Positions 59,981 through 64,000 of a DNA stretch of 64,000 nt are shown here, piece after piece. The translations under genes and the position numbers were made by a program. How positions within the stretch are numbered: position 1 is the first letter of the stretch; each line of letters opens with the position of its first letter. This DNA comes from Mycobacterium paraterrae. GTDB lineage: Bacteria; Actinomycetota; Actinomycetes; Mycobacteriales; Mycobacteriaceae. The DNA lies in the NCBI RefSeq assembly GCF_022430545.2, contig NZ_CP092488.2:3658001-3722000 (forward strand), written 5' to 3'. Below the pieces are notes generated by a model. The model was not told where the DNA came from. It saw only the letters and a list, made by a program, of their open reading frames with translations, and did not search any database.

Positions 59981-61162
59981 ATGGTCTACCTGGATCACGC
60001 TGCCACCTCCCCGATGCACCCCGCTGCCGTCGAGGCGATGACGGCTGTGTTGGCCACCGTCGGCAACGCCTCCTCGCTGCACGCCACCGGCCGTCTGGCT
60101 CGTCGGCGTATGGAAGAAGCCCGTGAGCTGATTGCGGCCAAGCTCGGCGCCCGCCCCTCAGAGGTGATCTTCACCGCGGGTGGCACCGAGAGCGACAACC
60201 TCGCCGTGAAGGGCATCTACTGGGCGCGCCGCGATGCCGATCCGCAACACCGCCGCATCATCACCACCGAGGTCGAGCACCACGCGGTCTTGGATGCGGT
60301 CACTTGGCTGGCCGAGCATGAGGGCGCCGAGGTCACCTGGCTGCCCACCAACGCAGACGGGTCGGTGTCCGGTGCTGCGCTGCGCGACGCCTTGGAGCGC
60401 CACGACGACGTCGCGGTGGTCACGGTGATGTGGGCCAACAACGAGGTCGGCACGATCATGCCGATCGACGAGCTTGCCGCGATCGCCGCCGAATTCGACG
60501 TGCCGATGCACAGCGACGCGGTTCAGGCCGTCGGACAGCTACCGGTCGACTTCGGGGCCAGCCAGCTCTCGGCGATGAGCGTGGCGGCGCACAAGTTCGG
60601 TGGCCCGGTCGGAGCAGGCGCGCTGCTGCTCCGTCGCGACGTCGCGTGCGTGCCGTTGTCACACGGCGGCGGTCAGGAGCGTGACATCCGCTCCGGCACA
60701 CCCGCTGTCGCCGCCGCCGTCGGTATGGCGACGGCTATTCGGATCGCCGTCGACGGGCTGGAGGCCAACGGCGCACGGCTGCGGCTGCTGCGCGACCGGC
60801 TGATCGACGGAGTGCTGACTGCGGTCGAGGACACCCGGCTCAACGGCGCCCCCGGCTCCCGCCGGCTGCCAGGCAATGCGCACTTCACCTTCGACGGCTG
60901 CGAAGGCGACGCGCTGCTGATGTTGTTGGATGCCAACGGAATCGAGTGCTCCACGGGATCGGCGTGTACGGCCGGTGTCGCGCAGGCGTCGCATGTGCTG
61001 CTCGCGATGGGCGCCGATCCCGCCAGTGCTCGTGGATCGCTGCGACTGTCGTTGGGCCACACCAGCGTCGAGTCTGACGTCGATGCGGCGCTGAAGGTCA
61101 TTCCCGGCGCCGTCGCGCGGGCGCGGCAGGCCGCGCTTGCCACCGCGGCGGTATCGCGATGA
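59981..61162 (+). CDS. iscS: Cysteine desulfurase
   Basis: The 393-residue PLP enzyme removes sulfur from cysteine for Fe-S clusters and tRNA thiolation. VYLDHAATSPMHPAAVEAM is the N-terminus, the PLP lysine is in SVAAHKFGGPVGAG and the catalytic cysteine loop is CSTGSACTAG. A TATCCT hexamer precedes the ATG by nine bases. The stop overlaps the mnmA start (ATGA), linking sulfur donor and user. Confidence 0.97.
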   Translation: MVYLDHAATSPMHPAAVEAMTAVLATVGNASSLHATGRLARRRMEEARELIAAKLGARPSEVIFTAGGTESDNLAVKGIYWARRDADPQHRRIITTEVEHHAVLDAVTWLAEHEGAEVTWLPTNADGSVSGAALRDALERHDDVAVVTVMWANNEVGTIMPIDELAAIAAEFDVPMHSDAVQAVGQLPVDFGASQLSAMSVAAHKFGGPVGAGALLLRRDVACVPLSHGGGQERDIRSGTPAVAAAVGMATAIRIAVDGLEANGARLRLLRDRLIDGVLTAVEDTRLNGAPGSRRLPGNAHFTFDGCEGDALLMLLDANGIECSTGSACTAGVAQASHVLLAMGADPASARGSLRLSLGHTSVESDVDAALKVIPGAVARARQAALATAAVSR

Positions 61163-62232
61163 GGGTGCTCGCCGCGATGAGCGGCGGTGTCGACTCGTCG
61201 GTTGCCGCTGCCCGGATGGTCGACTCGGGTCACGACGTGGTGGGCGTGCACCTGGCTTTATCGCACGCTCCGGGTACGTTGCGCACCGGCTCCCGTGGCT
61301 GCTGTTCGAAGGAGGACGCCGGTGACGCCCGCAGGGTCGCCGATGTCCTCGGAATCCCGTTCTATGTGTGGGATTTCGCCGACAAGTTCAAAGAGGACGT
61401 GATCGACGACTTCGTGTCGTCCTACGCCCGCGGTGAAACGCCCAACCCATGCGTGCGGTGCAACGAGCGAATCAAGTTCTCCGCGTTGGCCGCTCGCGCG
61501 CTGGCGCTGGGATTCGACGCGGTGGCGACCGGGCACTATGCCCGGCTTTCGGATGGGCGGCTGCGCCGCGCCGTCGACGCCGACAAAGACCAGTCCTATG
61601 TGCTGGCGGTGCTGACCGCCGAGCAATTGCGCCACGCGGCGTTTCCGATCGGCGACACTCCCAAGTCGCAAATCCGCGCCGAGGCCGCCCGCCGTGGCTT
61701 GTCGGTCGCCGAAAAGCCGGACAGCCACGACATCTGCTTCATCCCGTCCGGCGATACCCGGGCCTTTCTCGGCGAGCGCATCGGGGTGCGCCCCGGCGCG
61801 GTGGTCGGCCAGGGCGGCGAGGTACTGGCCACCCACGATGGTGTGCACGGCTTCACCATCGGCCAACGCAAAGGGCTGGGCATTGCCGGCCCGGGGCCGG
61901 ACGGCCAACCCCGATATGTCACCGCGATCGACGCCGAGAGTGGCACCGTACGGGTCGGTTCGGCGGCCGACCTGGAGGTATGGCGGCTCAGCGGAACGCG
62001 CCCGGTGTTCACCGCGGGCACGGCGCCGGCCGGTGCCATCGACTGCGCAGTGCAGGTCCGCGCGCACGGCGAAACCGTCGACGCCGAAGCACGGCTGGCC
62101 GGCGAACACCTAGCGGTGAGTCTGCGTTCGCCGCTGCGCGGCGTGGCCCCGGGCCAGATGCTGGTGCTCTATCGGCGCGACCCGGCCGGCGACGAGGTCA
62201 TCGCCAGCGCCACCATCGCCGCCGCGCAGTAG
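61159..62232 (+). CDS. mnmA: tRNA-specific 2-thiouridylase MnmA
   Basis: The 357-residue enzyme thiolates U34 of tRNAs. PP-loop motif AMSGGVDSSVAAARM, nucleophile cysteine in PNPCVRCNERIKF and second cysteine in SHDICFIPSG are all present, followed by the central and C-terminal beta domains. It receives sulfur ultimately from IscS, with which it overlaps. Rv3024c homologue. Confidence 0.97.
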   Translation: MRVLAAMSGGVDSSVAAARMVDSGHDVVGVHLALSHAPGTLRTGSRGCCSKEDAGDARRVADVLGIPFYVWDFADKFKEDVIDDFVSSYARGETPNPCVRCNERIKFSALAARALALGFDAVATGHYARLSDGRLRRAVDADKDQSYVLAVLTAEQLRHAAFPIGDTPKSQIRAEAARRGLSVAEKPDSHDICFIPSGDTRAFLGERIGVRPGAVVGQGGEVLATHDGVHGFTIGQRKGLGIAGPGPDGQPRYVTAIDAESGTVRVGSAADLEVWRLSGTRPVFTAGTAPAGAIDCAVQVRAHGETVDAEARLAGEHLAVSLRSPLRGVAPGQMLVLYRRDPAGDEVIASATIAAAQ

Positions 62233-62243
62233 TGCCTGCGGCG

Positions 62244-62864
62244 TCACCCCGGCACGTTCGCGGCGAGGTTCGACATCACGATCGTCGACACAGAGTCCGG
62301 AAATCCGCAGTAGGTGACTTCCATCAGGACCACAGATTTGATCTGGTAGTCCCGACCGCAGCCGCCGGGCCGCGTTTGCAGCGACCGGTCGTCGGCGTTC
62401 CATGCTCCGATGAGGCCGTAGCCGACCGAACTGTCCGCGCACGTGCGCACGGTGGACACCAACGCGCCGAACGCGCGCCGAGCGGTATCCCCGTCGTGAT
62501 ACGCCGCGGCACCCTCGGAGATGATGCCGCCGTGCGGCGGATCTTGAAACGTGGTCTTGTGGAACGCCTCGACGTCGGGTCCAAACGTCACGGTCTCGGC
62601 GAACACGAACCGGCAGGGTGGTGGCGCGGTCTGAGCCAAGGTGTCGATGTCGACCGGGGACGCGGTATCCATCGACGGGATGACCGTCAGATGCTCTCCG
62701 CCGCCGGTGATCGCCTGCATGCGGGGCTGATCGAGCATTACCCGTCCGACGTCGAATTCGCTGGGCGTCAGGCCCGTTTCCGTCGTCGGTGCGCCGCCCA
62801 CCACGCGGGTGCAGGCCGCGGCCAACAGAGCCGCGGCACATAAGGCCAGCCGTCGCGTGGTCAT
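62244..62864 (-). CDS. Lipoprotein with a PknH-like extracellular sensor domain (LpqA-like)
   Basis: The 206-residue protein has a signal peptide and lipobox (LLAAAC). The mature domain has the PknH/LppH sensor pattern: MDTASPVDIDTLAQT, CRFVFAETVTF, ADSSVGYGLIGAW and cysteines in RTCADSS, GGCGRDYQ and VTYCGFP able to form two disulfides. The ligand is unknown. ATG 62864 was chosen for the signal peptide. It is convergent with mnmA. Confidence 0.85.
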   Translation of the reverse strand: MTTRRLALCAAALLAAACTRVVGGAPTTETGLTPSEFDVGRVMLDQPRMQAITGGGEHLTVIPSMDTASPVDIDTLAQTAPPPCRFVFAETVTFGPDVEAFHKTTFQDPPHGGIISEGAAAYHDGDTARRAFGALVSTVRTCADSSVGYGLIGAWNADDRSLQTRPGGCGRDYQIKSVVLMEVTYCGFPDSVSTIVMSNLAANVPG

Positions 62865-62927
62865 CGTGGGTCTCAAGGGTAATCGGCCGGGCCAGCCCTC
62901 GCTCCGCGTGCGCGAGGCGCGATCGAA

Positions 62928-62933
62928 TACGGT
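62928..62933 (+). promoter_or_regulatory. Candidate -10 hexamer TACGGT, leaderless
   Basis: TACGGT is followed by six bases and GTG 62940. Confidence 0.45.
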
Positions 62934-62939
62934 TCTGGG

Positions 62940-63953
62940 GTGAGTGTTTTCGCAACCGCCACCGGTATCGGCTCGTGGCCTGGAACTGCGGCGCGACCGG
63001 CCGCCGAAGTCATCGTCGGCGAGTTGGGCTCGGCGATGGCCCACCTGGTGGAGTTGCCCGCCAGGGGAGTGGGCGCCGACATCGTCGGGCGTGCGGGCGC
63101 ACTCCTGGTCGACATCGCGCTCGACACCGTGCCGCGCGGCTACCGCCTGACGGCTCGGCCGGGTGCGGTCACGCGGCGGTCGGCCAGCCTTCTCGCCGAG
63201 GACATCGACGCCCTCGAGGAGGCTTGGGAGGTGGCGGGCCTGCGGGGCAGCGGTCGACCGGTCAAGGTTCAGGCGCCGGGTCCGATCACGCTTGCCGCCG
63301 AACTCGAACTGCCAAATGGACATCGCGCGATCACCGATCAGGGCGCATTCAACGACATTGCCGCGTCGCTGGCTGAAGGGGTCGCCGCGCATCGTGCGTC
63401 GGTGTCCCGCCGGCTCGATACGCCGGTGGTCGTGCAGTTCGACGAGCCGTCGTTGCCTGCGGCCGTCGCCGGTCACCTCACGGGTGTGACCTCGCTGAGC
63501 CCGGTGGCTGCTGTCGAGGAGTCGGTCGCGATCACCATGCTCGACCTCTGCGCATCGGCGGTAGGCGTGGACGTCGTGGTGCACAGCTGTGCCTCCTCGA
63601 TTCCGTGGAATATATTGCAGCGCAGCATCATTAGCGCGGTGTCGGTGGACGCCGGCACGTTGGCCGCAGCCGATCTGGACGCGGTTGGGGAGTTCGTCGA
63701 ATCGGGCCGGGTGGTGATGTTGGGGGTGGTGCCGTCGATCGCCCCGGCTCGGCGCCCGGCCGCAGAAGAGGTCGCGAGCAGCGCGGTCACCATCACCGAC
63801 CGGATCGGGTTCAACCGGTCGGTGTTGCGCGATCGGATCGGCATCGTGCCGGCGTGCGGGCTGGCCGGGGCGACCCCGCAGTGGGCCCGCACCGCCATCG
63901 AACTGGCCCGCCGCGTGGCGGAGGGTCTGGCCGACGACCCAGAGGCAATCTGA
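62940..63953 (+). CDS. MetE-like (cobalamin-independent methionine synthase C-terminal domain) protein (Rv3015c-like)
   Basis: The 337-residue protein matches the C-terminal barrel of MetE: TATGIGSWPGTAARPAAE, VKVQAPGPITLAAELEL, VVVQFDEPSLPAAVAGH, the zinc pair in VVHSCASS and the last cysteine in IVPACGLAG. It lacks the N-terminal MetE domain, so it is a stand-alone methyltransferase of unknown partner or substrate. GTG start lies six bases after TACGGT. No gene is visible in the last 47 bases of the window. Confidence 0.9.
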   Translation: MSVFATATGIGSWPGTAARPAAEVIVGELGSAMAHLVELPARGVGADIVGRAGALLVDIALDTVPRGYRLTARPGAVTRRSASLLAEDIDALEEAWEVAGLRGSGRPVKVQAPGPITLAAELELPNGHRAITDQGAFNDIAASLAEGVAAHRASVSRRLDTPVVVQFDEPSLPAAVAGHLTGVTSLSPVAAVEESVAITMLDLCASAVGVDVVVHSCASSIPWNILQRSIISAVSVDAGTLAAADLDAVGEFVESGRVVMLGVVPSIAPARRPAAEEVASSAVTITDRIGFNRSVLRDRIGIVPACGLAGATPQWARTAIELARRVAEGLADDPEAI

Positions 63954-64000
63954 CATACAACGTCCACGCAAACGCAACTAAACGGTTGCATATCGCAGTC

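Noticed and set aside
1..64000. CRISPR arrays, tRNA or rRNA genes, insertion sequences, integrases or attachment sites
   Set aside because: I saw no regularly spaced repeats, no tRNA-like or rRNA-like stretch and no transposase or integrase protein in the window; short structured RNAs could have been missed by eye.

Overview
The window is GC-rich chromosomal DNA from a pigmented mycobacterium. From memory, gene order follows the reverse complement of the M. tuberculosis block Rv3052c to Rv3015c: nrdI-nrdE, a TetR gene, a flavin monooxygenase, nrdF, adhC, fecB, ctaD, serB2, an ABC ATPase, a NUDIX gene, echA17, two methyltransferases, the Rv3036c-Rv3034c set, the Rv3032-Rv3031-Rv3030 methylglucose lipopolysaccharide (MGLP) genes, fixA-fixB, Rv3027c-Rv3026c, iscS, mnmA, an LpqA-like lipoprotein and a MetE-like protein. 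A PE_PGRS-type glycine-rich linker in one protein and an aromatic-carotenoid operon point to a pigmented non-tuberculous species, probably a slow grower. I cannot name the species.

Layout. 1-9 kb: class Ib ribonucleotide reductase (nrdI, nrdE, nrdF, with two NrdR-type boxes before nrdF), interrupted by a monooxygenase, an SDR and three TetR genes with clear palindromic operators. 9-17 kb: alcohol dehydrogenase, iron-binding lipoprotein, cytochrome c oxidase subunit I, phosphoserine phosphatase, ABC ATPase, NUDIX and enoyl-CoA hydratase. 17-26 kb: an accessory block with a secreted GH5 glycosidase carrying a PGRS-like linker, two methyltransferases and two related secreted repeat proteins on either side of a small secreted ORF. 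26-28.4 kb: Rv3036c, Rv3035 and Rv3034c homologues.

28.4-44.5 kb is a pigment and light-stress island that splits the MGLP locus between Rv3034c and Rv3032. It holds a CPD photolyase and TspO, two paralogous MarR regulators flanking a type II IPP isomerase, a GAF-ANTAR/DUF3140/DUF2945 operon, a protein of unknown function, and an eight-gene translationally coupled operon crtE-crtI-crtB-crtYc-crtYd-crtT-crtU-Rieske. The predicted pathway runs from IPP/DMAPP through GGPP, phytoene, lycopene and beta-carotene to an aromatic (isorenieratene-type) carotenoid. Three divergent promoter regions in the island share a 29-bp dyad, TTCA-N5-TTAA-N3-TTAA-N5-TGAA, intact at two sites and degenerate in one outer arm at the third. 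I found it by eye, and it defines a candidate common regulon, most simply for one or both MarR proteins.

44.6-64 kb: the MGLP operon Rv3030-Rv3031-Rv3032, the electron transfer flavoprotein genes, a glycogen debranching enzyme, a second photolyase of the iron-sulfur (6-4) type, a Baeyer-Villiger monooxygenase, an OlsB/OlsA-like acyltransferase pair, iscS-mnmA, a PknH-sensor-like lipoprotein and a MetE-like protein. Many genes show a TANNNT hexamer 6-9 nt before the start codon, consistent with leaderless transcription.
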